A stretch of 64,000 bases of DNA from Spirosoma arboris (GTDB lineage: Bacteria; Bacteroidota; Bacteroidia; Cytophagales; Spirosomataceae): contig NZ_WPIN01000001.1 in assembly GCF_009754945.1 (NCBI RefSeq), positions 248,001 through 312,000 of the forward strand. The letters are read 5' to 3'. A program made the translations under genes and the position numbers. The notes beneath the pieces were generated by a model that saw nothing but the letters and a program-made list of their open reading frames with translations, did not search any database and was not told where the DNA came from. Below are positions 55,364 to 64,000 of this stretch, in pieces. Numbering within the stretch: the first letter of the stretch is position 1; every line of letters begins with the position of its first letter.

Positions 55364-58138
55364 TTATTCCACCACCCTAAGTCTGGCTTCTGTATGAATT
55401 GGATTGCCTTTGCTGGTGACGCCTTCTATAATTACGCGATACATACCTGACTGATCGGATGTGAAAAAGGAAAGCCCAACGGGAGTATGGCCAGATGGTA
55501 GGGTAATCCGCGGGTTCCAATACAAGGTTGAGCGATAGTCGCTGGTACTGGCGTTAGCTGGAAAACGCTCATAATTAGGGGATTGGAACGGGGATGTTCG
55601 GTCAAATCCCCGAACTTTTATAAAGGATAATGGCTTCGAACTGGCCTCTGCTGGTCGTTTGGTAAACACGTTAATTAAGCCCGCCGAGCCACTAGCTCCC
55701 TGATTCGAGGTGATCATACCATTCACTTCGATATGGTCGATCAGGGTTGGGCTTAACTGCATTAACCGATCCCCAGCGGTTTCACCAACCACCAGCACAT
55801 TGTTTATGTACAGATTGGGTTCGTGTGAACTGAGATTGGAACTGCCCGCCTTGTCAGCACCACCCCCATAGGATGGTGTGTGTGAACCGGGATTGGAGCT
55901 GCCTGTCAGGTCACGACTTGTTGGAACACTTGCTCTTGCCCAGATTAGAAACCAGTTTGTTTGATCATAAATCAGTTTGAAGGAAGGTAATTTAGCGGCT
56001 ATGGCATCGGCCACACTGGCATAACTTTCCAGATTCTCACCTTTCAGATAGACATCGGGCTGGGCATACGAATTTTCGTACTGGACTGTTTTCTTGCCCA
56101 ATACCTTAACTTCCTGAAGCATTTTTGCATTGACCGAATCGGCTGGGGCTAGCCTATGAAGTGTATTGGAAGACACGATATGTAGTGATAAATCCGGTAA
56201 TTTATCTGGCAGACTGGGAGGTTCTTTTCTGCTTAAACTCACGCTCCCTTCTGCTGGCTGCACAACGAATTTTGTACTGTCGTAAAAAGCAAGATTCGAT
56301 ACTGAAAACTCGCCATTACCAAGCGTTGATGCCTGATAAATATGCCCAAGATTTTCGGGTACGAGAGTCAGGGCTGTCTTTTTACCTTTTCCTTTTTTAT
56401 CTTTATAAATCCCTGTAATCGTGATGCCTGTTTCTATCGGATAATTGAATCGGGTCAAGGCTTCCTGATCGCGCTCAAAATCGTTGAATTCAGTTTTGAT
56501 CGTGTTCTGTTCCAGTACCGGGGTGATGGACGACTCATCCAGTACCGAGACGGAAAAACTTCCCTTTAGGGCATCGGTTAACCCGGTTGTATCGAACCTA
56601 AGTGTCAGGGTTACCGGGCTTCTTTTTTTATAGACTGGCTTGTCGACGGTAATGGTTAGCAGACTATCTGAAACAGGGGTTGAAGCCGTGTCGCCAATCC
56701 GCTCATTAAGGGCCAAAATCGCAATTGGCTTATAGAAAAACTGGCCTATCCCGTAGTTTCTCATCCATTGCGTATAGGCTCTAAGCAGGTACTTCCCCGG
56801 TTGAATGGTTGCCGGCAATCGGAAAGAACCGGCAGCCCTTCCACTATCAATCGGGAGAATACGCTGTTGAGTAATGGCTTTATCGGCACTGATCAAGTCG
56901 ACATACAACACCTTACTGAGCGTATCCCGCAAACCTGGAATTCTGTAATTCATGTAGGCGCTGAACCAGAGTTTATCGCCAGGATAATAATAGGGTTTAT
57001 CGGTATGTACATACACTTTTTCCTGAAGTCGTCGAGCCGAAAAATTAATGGGGGCCTGTGTCGCGACAGTACTTCCTGTTTTGTAATCGAGTGGTAGCAT
57101 ACCCGATACGCGCCCATCAATCATATTACCGGAAATGGCCACATCGGTCGGATTAAGAATAGTCCCGTCTTTATTGACACGAACCGCCCCGCCCCGCACG
57201 TCGAGCCAGCTCACTGGATTACTGATATCCTTATAAAAACTGGCAGTAGTGAATCCATTCGTGTAATGCACTTCCATGCGGTCTTTAATCGCAATGCGAT
57301 ACTCATTTGGGCCAGAGCCTGGCGTGATTAGGGTTGCCGTTTCGTATGGGATAAGATTATATTCAAGCTCTAGGCCGAAGTTTGTGCTACGAGGCTTCCC
57401 TTTTACTTTGTCCCGATAGAGCGAAAAGCCTTGTTGACTACTATTGCCATCGAGAATAGCTTTCATCAGGTGTTTGGCTGAACCGAAGTAAGCTTTCTCT
57501 CTATTTTTTAGCCAATTGATTGCTTCTGAGGCAACTGAGGGTTCTAATTCGGTGAATCGAACAGTACCGACAATAGAAAATTGCGTGGCGGAATAGCTGC
57601 ATTTTTTCAGTTGAAAGAAGAGCTTATAACCTAATAGCCGGTTGTCAATCTCTATTGGAAGCGAGGCTTTTGCAGCCATTACTCCATTCTCATCCGTAAA
57701 GTCAATAACCCAGGGGTTCAGTATTTTGCATGTTGACGTGTTCCCTAAAAAAACCTTTTCGAATCGTTTGACCTGTTTCTCCCAGGTTTTGTCCCGGCTT
57801 GCTTTTACGCTCACTTCTGATACCTGTTGTGTATCTGGACTTAACCGAATGGACAGTGGGCTATTGGTTGATCCGTTTACCGCTACGTTTACTTGCTGAG
57901 GAATGTACCCAATGAATGAAAAGACAACTTCGGTAGAACCTATCGGCACGTTCTGTAATGTAAATTCACCCGCGTCATTTGTCGTAACGCCCATGGTTGA
58001 GTTATTTACGTAAACGTTGGTAAATGGTAAGGGTTTCAGGGTAATAGCGTCAATAACGCGACCAGAAATTTTACCTGTTTGCGCATATAAACCAGTAAAG
58101 GCAGCGGTGAAAAAGATAGCCAGAATGAAGTGCTTCAT
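55364..58138 (-). CDS. Outer-membrane-associated protein with CarboxypepD-like, macroglobulin MG2-like and TonB plug-like domains
   Basis: 924 residues from ATG 58138 with a signal peptide (MKHFILAIFFTAAFTGLYAQ). The order is a CarboxypepD regulatory-like domain (about 22-105: GKISGRVIDAITLKPLPF), a less clear region, an alpha-2-macroglobulin-like MG2 module (about 375-480: VYVHTDKPYYYPGDKLWFSA), a beta-sandwich region, and a TonB-plug-like segment (about 685-830: YASVADAIAAKLPSFKL, LYINNVLVVG). There is no C-terminal barrel. The family is frequent in Bacteroidota envelopes; the function is unknown. A tandem GSSNPGSHTPS / GSSNLSSHEPN duplication lies inside the plug region. Confidence 0.78.
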   Translation of the reverse strand: MKHFILAIFFTAAFTGLYAQTGKISGRVIDAITLKPLPFTNVYVNNSTMGVTTNDAGEFTLQNVPIGSTEVVFSFIGYIPQQVNVAVNGSTNSPLSIRLSPDTQQVSEVSVKASRDKTWEKQVKRFEKVFLGNTSTCKILNPWVIDFTDENGVMAAKASLPIEIDNRLLGYKLFFQLKKCSYSATQFSIVGTVRFTELEPSVASEAINWLKNREKAYFGSAKHLMKAILDGNSSQQGFSLYRDKVKGKPRSTNFGLELEYNLIPYETATLITPGSGPNEYRIAIKDRMEVHYTNGFTTASFYKDISNPVSWLDVRGGAVRVNKDGTILNPTDVAISGNMIDGRVSGMLPLDYKTGSTVATQAPINFSARRLQEKVYVHTDKPYYYPGDKLWFSAYMNYRIPGLRDTLSKVLYVDLISADKAITQQRILPIDSGRAAGSFRLPATIQPGKYLLRAYTQWMRNYGIGQFFYKPIAILALNERIGDTASTPVSDSLLTITVDKPVYKKRSPVTLTLRFDTTGLTDALKGSFSVSVLDESSITPVLEQNTIKTEFNDFERDQEALTRFNYPIETGITITGIYKDKKGKGKKTALTLVPENLGHIYQASTLGNGEFSVSNLAFYDSTKFVVQPAEGSVSLSRKEPPSLPDKLPDLSLHIVSSNTLHRLAPADSVNAKMLQEVKVLGKKTVQYENSYAQPDVYLKGENLESYASVADAIAAKLPSFKLIYDQTNWFLIWARASVPTSRDLTGSSNPGSHTPSYGGGADKAGSSNLSSHEPNLYINNVLVVGETAGDRLMQLSPTLIDHIEVNGMITSNQGASGSAGLINVFTKRPAEASSKPLSFIKVRGFDRTSPFQSPNYERFPANASTSDYRSTLYWNPRITLPSGHTPVGLSFFTSDQSGMYRVIIEGVTSKGNPIHTEARLRVVE

Positions 58139-58184
58139 ACGGAGATGAATTAGATCATTTTTTGTCAAAAAAACCTAACCAGTT

Positions 58185-59354
58185 CTATTTTCCCGCCAGA
58201 TACCGGTTGCGGTATTCGAGTGGAGTGCAGCCTTTCACTTGTCTGAACTGCCGGGCAATGTTCTTACTGTCGTTGAGTCCGAGTTCCATGGCAATCTCAA
58301 AAACTGTCAGGTCTGTTTCCAGCAGCTTTTTGGAGAATTTCTCAATACGCAGATTCTGAATGTACTTGTAGATAGGGTAGCCAATAACGTTCTGAAACCG
58401 CATCTCCAACGACCGTCTTGAGAGTGGCACCTGTTTGACTACTTCATCGACCTGAAGATTTTTGTCGATATTCTGGTGGATGTACTTCAGCGAAGAGGCA
58501 ATAAAATCGTCGTGAGTAGCGTAAATGTCGGTCGATTGGCGGGTGATCACTTGCATGGGCTTAACGACGATGTCATAAAAGCACGCCGTTTCTTTGCGAA
58601 TCATGCGGTCGAGCAGGCGGGCCGCATCATAGCCTCCTTTTTCAGCATCCTGTGCAATACTGGATAAGGGCGGATCGGAAAGCTCGCAGATCATCTCGTC
58701 ATTATCTACTCCCAGAACCGCCACCTCTTCAGGAATGCGAATGCGCGAATGTCGGCAGGCTTCTGTGATGTGCTGCCCCAGGCGGTCGTCGCAGGCCATG
58801 ATGGCAATAGGCTTGGGCAGCGATAAGAGCCACTGGCTCAACGAACTAGGTTTATAATACCAAAGTTCGATTTCACTTTCGCGGGCGTTTTGATTCTCAA
58901 AATAATGGACTTTATACCCTGCCCTGGAAACACTTTCTTCAAATCCCTCCGCTCGTTCCCGCGACCAAACGATGTCGGTAAACCCGTAAAACGCAAAGTT
59001 TTTGAAGCCTTTCTTTAAGAAATAGTCAGCAGCAATAGCGCCTGTTTCATGATGAGCGCCCGTTATATTCGGAATCTCCGTAAACCGTTCCTTAAAATCC
59101 TGCGCAATGAGAGGAATGCCCGCTTTTGTGATTTTGGCGATACTTTCCTCGTTGTAGAGCTGCCCGATAATGCCATCCGCTTCCCATTCGAGCGCCCAGT
59201 TTAATATGCCATCGATTCCCATCGTTTCCCGATGAAAGAGCGGCATCCGACAAAAAACCCAGGGGCCATATTCCCGCGAATATTTGGTGATGCCTTTTAA
59301 CAGGCTCTTGCTGTAATCTTCAGCGAAGTCGATCAACAGAATAATCTTGTGCAT
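58185..59354 (-). CDS. XylR-type sugar-responsive transcriptional regulator
   Basis: 389 residues. The N-terminal 275 residues form a periplasmic-binding-protein-like sensor of the LacI/XylR type (LLIDFAEDYSKSLLKGITKY, then MACDDRLGQHITEACRHSRI). The C-terminal AraC-type HTH domain (about 285-386: VDEVVKQVPLSRRSLEMRFQ, FEIAMELGLNDSKNIARQFR) binds DNA. It is the last gene of a minus-strand hexosamine locus and would respond to a sugar, probably one released by the GH20 enzyme. Its start codon abuts a long inverted repeat. Confidence 0.9.
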   Translation of the reverse strand: MHKIILLIDFAEDYSKSLLKGITKYSREYGPWVFCRMPLFHRETMGIDGILNWALEWEADGIIGQLYNEESIAKITKAGIPLIAQDFKERFTEIPNITGAHHETGAIAADYFLKKGFKNFAFYGFTDIVWSRERAEGFEESVSRAGYKVHYFENQNARESEIELWYYKPSSLSQWLLSLPKPIAIMACDDRLGQHITEACRHSRIRIPEEVAVLGVDNDEMICELSDPPLSSIAQDAEKGGYDAARLLDRMIRKETACFYDIVVKPMQVITRQSTDIYATHDDFIASSLKYIHQNIDKNLQVDEVVKQVPLSRRSLEMRFQNVIGYPIYKYIQNLRIEKFSKKLLETDLTVFEIAMELGLNDSKNIARQFRQVKGCTPLEYRNRYLAGK

Positions 59355-59357
59355 AGA

Positions 59358-59457
59358 TAAAGAGCGAAAGAATTAATGAGTGAAAGAGCGAAAACTACTG
59401 GTAAGGTGAGCTATCGCATCAGCGCGCTCTTTCACTCATTAATTCTTTCACTCTTTA
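59358..59457. repeat. 33-base inverted repeat overlapping the end of the sugar transporter gene
   Basis: Arms 59358-59390 and 59425-59457 match in 32 of 33 positions. The right arm includes the stop codon and the last eight codons of the MFS gene; the left arm ends four bases before the XylR-type start codon. Confidence 0.93.
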
Positions 59458-60682
59458 GTTTAATCGTGGCATTCGTAACCAGAGGCTTAGCCCAGATACC
59501 AATGCTGAAAATATAACCTAAAGTAAGCAACAAAACCAGCATAGCCCAGCGAAGTCCGACCAGTTCGGCCAGTCCGCCAATGATCAGAGGCACCAAAGCT
59601 CCACCAACAATACCCGTACACAAGATACCTGAAAAAGTGCCATGATGCTGCGGTACTGAATTAAGGGCGAGTGAAAAAATAATAGACCACATGACGGAGG
59701 CAAAAAAGCCAGTCGTTGGCAAAGCATACAGCGCCCATTCTTTGGGGCCGAACAAGCCTGCTATCAGGGCCAGAACAGCGCCTAATGTGAATAGCATCAG
59801 CACTTTTCGGCTGTCTGCCAGTTTTAGTAAAATCAATCCCAGAATGCAGCCTATTGTCATCAATCCCCAAAAGTAGGCCACCACTTCGGCACCCGTTGTG
59901 GCCGGATCGACACCGTGGTAGAGTTGAAGAAATTTGGAAATCCAGTTGGCAATACCCTGCTCTGTACCGACATACGCAAAAATTCCGGCGAAAAAGAGGA
60001 GTACCGTTTTGTTGCGGAGTAGCTCAAGCAGGGTTCCTCCGACTTCCATCTTCTCGTCTTCCTTTAGCTCTACAGTCGGGAATTTTATCAGCCCAACGAC
60101 AACAATCATCAGGAGCGTGGTGAGCGCGAACACCCAGTATAGCGATACCCATTCGAGGTGAACAGGAACGAGTTTGTTGAGTAGTGCAATCGGAAAACTG
60201 GTATTCGTTGTATGAAGGTTGAGAACGAAATAACTGTATAGAAATGGGCTGATAAATGATGCTGCACCGGAAAAAAGCTGCGCCAGCACCGAATTGAACG
60301 CGAAATGGGCTTCGCCACCTGCCACTCGCAACAGCGGATTAATAACAACCTGTAGCATAGCCATTCCAACACCGATAGAGAACAGGGAGACTAACGCTAC
60401 TGAAAAACGGGGAACGAGTGCGAACAACAAGGCTCCAAGAAAAGCCAGAAAAAAAGCGCCCAGCAGAACAGGCTTTTCCCGGTACTTTTCGATTAGTAAT
60501 CCCGATGGCATCGACACACTGTAGGCAACAAAAAAGGCAAATGGCAGGAAGCCTGCCAAACCAATACTCAGATGGAAACTGTCGACCAGATCGGGAATGA
60601 TAGGCCCCAGAATATTGGTCAGGAAAGAAATGACAAAGAAGATTAACAGAATCAGGATGACAATAAGCGTATTTCGGTTCAT
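59432..60682 (-). CDS. Sugar MFS transporter (FucP/NagP type)
   Basis: 416 residues from ATG 60682, with twelve predicted membrane helices. The start MNRNTLIVILILLIFFVISF and internal features such as ADSRKVLMLFTLGAVLALIAG fit the FucP-like sugar:H+ symporters of Bacteroidota, including NagP-type GlcNAc carriers. Given its neighbours, an N-acetylhexosamine is the likely substrate. An upstream Met at 60754 would add a basic stretch with no membrane helix and is not preferred. The C-terminal residues (KSERINE) fall inside an inverted repeat. Confidence 0.88.
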   Translation of the reverse strand: MNRNTLIVILILLIFFVISFLTNILGPIIPDLVDSFHLSIGLAGFLPFAFFVAYSVSMPSGLLIEKYREKPVLLGAFFLAFLGALLFALVPRFSVALVSLFSIGVGMAMLQVVINPLLRVAGGEAHFAFNSVLAQLFSGAASFISPFLYSYFVLNLHTTNTSFPIALLNKLVPVHLEWVSLYWVFALTTLLMIVVVGLIKFPTVELKEDEKMEVGGTLLELLRNKTVLLFFAGIFAYVGTEQGIANWISKFLQLYHGVDPATTGAEVVAYFWGLMTIGCILGLILLKLADSRKVLMLFTLGAVLALIAGLFGPKEWALYALPTTGFFASVMWSIIFSLALNSVPQHHGTFSGILCTGIVGGALVPLIIGGLAELVGLRWAMLVLLLTLGYIFSIGIWAKPLVTNATIKLKSERINE

Positions 60683-60760
60683 GTTGACAGTGGATTGATT
60701 CCTGGCGCGAGTATTTACCCATGCCCACAATTTCGCCAGTATTCGCTGGCGCACCGACTG

Positions 60761-61588
60761 CTAGCTAACCAGCGCAGCCGCGCCTAACAACGCAATACCT
60801 TCCCGCTGCGACTGGAAAATCTTTAGTCGTTTGAGTGTTACCGGGTAGGCGAAATCCTGCATACTCTCGAACATACCTGCTTTAAAGAACGGGTATGCTT
60901 TGGCGATAGAACCTCCCAGTACAATGACTTCCGGGTCGTAGGCATAAAGAACCGCTTTGATAGCCCAGCCGAAGTGACGGCCAAATTCGGTCCACAGGCG
61001 CAACGCATTTTCTTCGCCCAGTTGGGCCGCCTGGCTGACTTCCAGTGCTGTTGTACCGTGGATAGCTTCGAAAAACTCGGCGGAAGCATAATACTCGAAG
61101 TTTTTGTCCCGATATGGGAGCAGTCCGATTTCGCCCGCACCACAATTGGTGCCCACAAAGAGTTGATTGTCAATAATGATGCCCGAACCGAGACCAGTTC
61201 CTATGGACATTCCTACAACGGAATGGTAAGACTTGGCCAGACCAAATTGATGTTCGCCGAGTGTAAAGCAGTTTACATCATTATTCACAAATACAGGTAC
61301 CGCAAACTCCTCTTCCAGAATGTCGCGCAGGGCAACTTCTTTCCAGGATGGAATGTTGGCCACGTTATACACGATGCCCCGGTCCACATCGACCACCGAG
61401 GGAACGCCAATACCAATACTACTTACCGATGATTCTGCCAGCGGGCGAATAAGTTCGATGAGTTGCGATAAGGTTGAGGAGAGTGATTCTTTTTGGTGCA
61501 ACAGACCACTCTTTTGGTGGACAATCGATCCATTTCGTACAAGCCCAGCCCGCACGTTGGTTCCTCCTAAGTCGACCCCAATAGTCAT
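60761..61588 (-). CDS. ROK family sugar kinase
   Basis: 275 residues. The ATP-binding start TIGVDLGGTNVRAGLVRNG, catalytic D104 (VFVNNDVNCFTLGE) and GMSIGTGLGSGII are present. The cysteine-rich zinc motif CxCGxxGC of many ROK proteins is absent; instead the region reads CGAGEIGLLPYRD. A catabolic hexose or N-acetylhexosamine kinase is the likely role, providing the intracellular phosphorylated sugar after transport. The gene lies between the transporter and the GH20 gene on the same strand. Confidence 0.88.
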   Translation of the reverse strand: MTIGVDLGGTNVRAGLVRNGSIVHQKSGLLHQKESLSSTLSQLIELIRPLAESSVSSIGIGVPSVVDVDRGIVYNVANIPSWKEVALRDILEEEFAVPVFVNNDVNCFTLGEHQFGLAKSYHSVVGMSIGTGLGSGIIIDNQLFVGTNCGAGEIGLLPYRDKNFEYYASAEFFEAIHGTTALEVSQAAQLGEENALRLWTEFGRHFGWAIKAVLYAYDPEVIVLGGSIAKAYPFFKAGMFESMQDFAYPVTLKRLKIFQSQREGIALLGAAALVS

Positions 61589-61664
61589 TTGAAAAGAAGT
61601 TTTTATCTTTAGATTGTACTTTTATAAATACCCATAACCTTCTAAAGGACAGGGCTGTCAAGAG

Positions 61665-61762
61665 CCCCTCTCCTGTTATAGGAGAGGGGTTGGGGTGAGG
61701 TGAAATGGGTCCTCCAGGTGGTTAACCTCACCCCCGACTCCTCTCCTATAACAGGAGAGGGG
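61665..61762. repeat. Nested inverted repeat made of two self-complementary hairpins
   Basis: Each arm (61665-61700 and 61726-61762) contains a 10-base hairpin of its own (CCCCTCTCCT with AGGAGAGGGG), and the two arms are also complementary to each other with a few differences. It fills most of the gap between the GH20 and ROK genes. This CCCCTCTCC/GGTGAGG text resembles a repeat common in other phyla, as far as I recall. Confidence 0.9.
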
Positions 61763-61808
61763 TGCAACGTAGGACTGCAATTTTCAGCCCTTTGAGGTAT
61801 TTACAATG

Positions 61809-64000
61809 TTAAGGCACCGCAACAACTGCCGACCGACTCGACCGACCCGATGCATCGAAGCTCTTTAATTTTACGGTACCTGAAACCTTTACCGGTCCTG
61901 TATATAAGGCCGATTGTATAGTAGGTTCAGCTCCATTGGTCGTATATCGAATGGCAAGGCCGGGTAATTCCACATTAGCCTTGAGCGTTCCCTGATCAAT
62001 AATGGCACCGGGTAGCGGTAGTCGATAGTTGTAGCCGCCATTGATCTTAGCCAAACGAGGTAAGTCTTTCTGAGCGAGCGTATTGGCAAACACATTCCAG
62101 CCCGCACTCATCGACTTTTCGCGAGCTGGTCGGTTTTCGATGGTTTCCCAGGGGCGCTCGGGTGCCCAGGCACTTTCTGAAAAACCCAGCAGCTTGGGCA
62201 GAATGTCGTACTCAGCCATGTCGCGCCCTTTTACGGTTTCGCTCCAAAGTTGCGACTCGATTCCCCGGACGTTTTTACGGGCTTCAGGTTTCATATGCTC
62301 CAAACCTTCGAAACTAAGCGGCTTGCCCATAGATGTTTTGTAAGTGGTTTTGAACATATCGAAAGGAGCAAACGCCCAGTTATTTCGCGTATCGACGTAG
62401 CCCGCCCAATACAGGCCCGGCTCCTGCGGATCGTTGTTATAAGACATATCGAAATAAAAGTTTGATACGTTGCACAATACCACCGGGTAGCCAGCATTCG
62501 CCAGTCGATTGCCCAGGTCGATATCAAACAAATTGTTCCATACATAAGGAACGACGCCCTTCCCAACAAATTCAGGATTCATCACTAATTTTCCATCAGG
62601 TGCTTTTACAAGTACAGCCTCTTCCCAGGCATGGACTTCCAGGTTGCGTTTCGCGAGTCGTTCCCGGAGTTTTCCGAAGAAATAGGCCTGTAAGTTTTTC
62701 GGGTCTTTAATCGCCGGATTCTCTTTCAACAGCTTGGCCGCAATCGGCGATTTTGTCCAGACGCCTTCGGGCACTTCATCGCCACCAGCATGCATCACAT
62801 CCATGGGCAGACCTGCTTCCTTGTACATCTTCGTAATCTCATCGACCACTTTTTCGTAGAAGTGATACGTTGATTCGATTCCGACACTGACCACATTATC
62901 GGTATAGCCCTGCGCCGATAGGTACACCGATTTATCGGCTGGGTCGATGAGTCGGTATTCATTGGCTTCTTTTTCTTTGCCCTCTTTCATCAGCCGGGCA
63001 TAACGAGATTCCATCGCTTTAATAGCCGCCCGCGCATGGCCTGGCAAATTCAGTTCGGGAATAACTTTTATGTGCCGCTCATTGGCGTATTTCAGAATTT
63101 CGATAAAATCGGCTTTGGTGTAGAAACCACTGCCATATTTGCCTTCGTCATATGCTTTGGGGCCGGAACCATAAGCTGGATGTAAAACGGGTGTTTCCTT
63201 TCCTGATGTATGTTCTCGTTGCGCTCCTACCTGCGTCAGTTCGGGAAGACCGTCAATTTCGAGTCGCCAGCCTTCGTCTTCCGTTGTGTAAAACAGGAAT
63301 TTATTGACTTTATAAAACGCTAGTAAATCGAGCAGCCGAAGAATGGTTTCTTTCGTCTGAAAATTCCGGCTCACATCCAGGTGCATACCCCGAAACTCAA
63401 ATCGCGGAGCATCCTCAATCTGTACATAGGTGAGAGCAATGTTAGCCGACGGTTTCAAGTACGTAGTGGTCGGAATTAAGGCCAGCAGACTCTGAACGCC
63501 GTAGAAAACACCCGCAGCATCGTTACCTGTGATGGACACGCCATTTCCGTCGATACCCAGCTGATAGGCTTCTTTGGTCACGCCGTTAACGCTTATCTTG
63601 CTCATTTTTAGCGCAATACCTTTCCCCTTCGGAGCTCCGGTGCTTACTGAGAAATCGCTACCCGTTAGCGTTTTTAGTTTTTGACTCAAAAAATGCGCTT
63701 CATTTTCCAGGCCCTTATCTGCATAAATTGGGAGTGACGAATTGACTGTTAGCGTACCTGCACCAGGAATCAGTTTAACCGGTGATGGGATGATTTTCTG
63801 AAGTTTGTCGGCTGGGAGCAAGGATGCCACCAGATTGGTCTGATACGTATGTTCGGGGGTTGGGAGTGGTTCCAGGTCAATTTTGCCGCGGAGTATCTGT
63901 TCCTTTTTCGTGAAGGGTTTAATGCTATAATTGGCTACCTGAACGATGTTCTGCTCTTTACCCTCCTTGTTATAAAAAACGAAATAAAGTCCTAAGGGAG
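61809..64000 (-). CDS. Family 20 beta-N-acetylhexosaminidase (partial, runs off the right edge)
   Basis: The frame is open to the right edge; 729 residues are visible and the N-terminus is missing. An internal GTG at 63830 could be mistaken for a start, but the frame continues upstream with the chitobiase-type N-terminal domain (PLGLYFVFYNKEGKEQN, NYSIKPFTKKEQI). A GH20b-type alpha/beta domain follows, then the catalytic barrel with the D-E pair encoded at 62775-62780 (HAGGDEVPEGVW). A C-terminal CHB_HEX_C-like domain (TTNGAEPTIQSALYTG) ends the protein. It removes terminal N-acetylhexosamines from chitin-type or glycoprotein sugars and heads the hexosamine locus. Confidence 0.95.
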   Translation of the reverse strand, partial: PLGLYFVFYNKEGKEQNIVQVANYSIKPFTKKEQILRGKIDLEPLPTPEHTYQTNLVASLLPADKLQKIIPSPVKLIPGAGTLTVNSSLPIYADKGLENEAHFLSQKLKTLTGSDFSVSTGAPKGKGIALKMSKISVNGVTKEAYQLGIDGNGVSITGNDAAGVFYGVQSLLALIPTTTYLKPSANIALTYVQIEDAPRFEFRGMHLDVSRNFQTKETILRLLDLLAFYKVNKFLFYTTEDEGWRLEIDGLPELTQVGAQREHTSGKETPVLHPAYGSGPKAYDEGKYGSGFYTKADFIEILKYANERHIKVIPELNLPGHARAAIKAMESRYARLMKEGKEKEANEYRLIDPADKSVYLSAQGYTDNVVSVGIESTYHFYEKVVDEITKMYKEAGLPMDVMHAGGDEVPEGVWTKSPIAAKLLKENPAIKDPKNLQAYFFGKLRERLAKRNLEVHAWEEAVLVKAPDGKLVMNPEFVGKGVVPYVWNNLFDIDLGNRLANAGYPVVLCNVSNFYFDMSYNNDPQEPGLYWAGYVDTRNNWAFAPFDMFKTTYKTSMGKPLSFEGLEHMKPEARKNVRGIESQLWSETVKGRDMAEYDILPKLLGFSESAWAPERPWETIENRPAREKSMSAGWNVFANTLAQKDLPRLAKINGGYNYRLPLPGAIIDQGTLKANVELPGLAIRYTTNGAEPTIQSALYTGPVKVSGTVKLKSFDASGRSSRSAVVAVP

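Noticed and set aside
60974..61432. 152-residue open frame on the plus strand
   Set aside because: It is antisense to the ROK kinase gene, whose motifs are complete; no export signal or family pattern.
63828..63830. GTG start for the GH20 gene at 63830
   Set aside because: The frame stays open to the right edge and encodes a typical chitobiase N-terminal domain, so the gene is partial rather than starting here.

Overview
The window reads as a chromosomal segment of a Bacteroidota bacterium, most likely an aerobic Cytophagales member of the Spirosoma/Dyadobacter type. That placement is an inference from gene families: a type IX secretion C-terminal domain, a DUF5686 outer-membrane protein, carboxypeptidase-D-like regulatory domains, LytS/LytTR signalling, a large set of secreted peptidases and an N-acetylhexosamine locus. 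No rRNA or taxonomic marker is present. Forty-nine protein genes cover nearly all of the sequence. No tRNA, rRNA, CRISPR array, insertion sequence, prophage or replication origin was seen, and no gene-free stretch reaches 300 bases.

Layout. 1-6.1 kb: a vanadium-haloperoxidase/PAP2 protein cut by the left edge, an M28 peptidase, a LolA-like secreted protein and a nucleoside symporter. 6.1-9.5 kb: a small-protein/nucleotidyltransferase pair abutting exodeoxyribonuclease III, then a pseudouridine synthase, RadC and ribosomal protein S20. 9.5-19 kb: a Dabb protein, a zinc phospholipase C/P1-nuclease-like protein, a Tat-exported sugar isomerase-like protein, RlmI, the E2 subunit of pyruvate dehydrogenase, KatG and a lysoplasmalogenase-like membrane protein. 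19-29 kb: secreted peptidases M1, S10 and M20, a secreted glutamine-amidotransferase-like protein and an SBBP-repeat protein. 29-41 kb: a COG3541 nucleotidyltransferase, Pth, a T9SS-sorted protein, PyrR, DUF5686, two LytS-type kinases with a LytTR regulator, and an FAD monooxygenase. 41-46.4 kb: FdhD, a diacylglycerol kinase-like protein, an App1-type phosphatidate phosphatase and a YdeP/FdhF-type molybdenum oxidoreductase. 46-58 kb: cold-shock protein, serine hydrolase, membrane-anchored AraC regulator, DegT aminotransferase, an unassigned glycoside-hydrolase-like protein, a Grx-Grx-thioredoxin-reductase fusion and a macroglobulin/plug-domain surface protein. 58-64 kb: a minus-strand hexosamine locus (GH20 hexosaminidase, ROK kinase, sugar MFS transporter, XylR-like regulator); the GH20 gene runs off the right edge.

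How the genes work together. The hexosamine locus forms a coherent release-uptake-phosphorylation-regulation route. FdhD and the YdeP-type enzyme fit as sulfur-transfer chaperone and client. The diacylglycerol kinase-like and App1 genes are divergent and would catalyse opposing lipid reactions. The two LytS kinases and the LytTR regulator form one signalling unit.

The most unusual non-coding feature is a set of long, mostly perfect inverted repeats. About ten intergenic regions carry one, with arms of roughly 12-36 bases. Several run into the ends of coding genes, and at least two loci share a common arm sequence. Conventional terminators (after rpsT, the LolA-like gene, the cold-shock gene and the gene ending at 19113) are distinguishable from them by their T-runs. 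No clearly new multi-gene defence or mobile system was found; the best candidates for follow-up are the inverted-repeat set, the small-gene/nucleotidyltransferase pair and the divergent peptidase genes that share a 30-base start.
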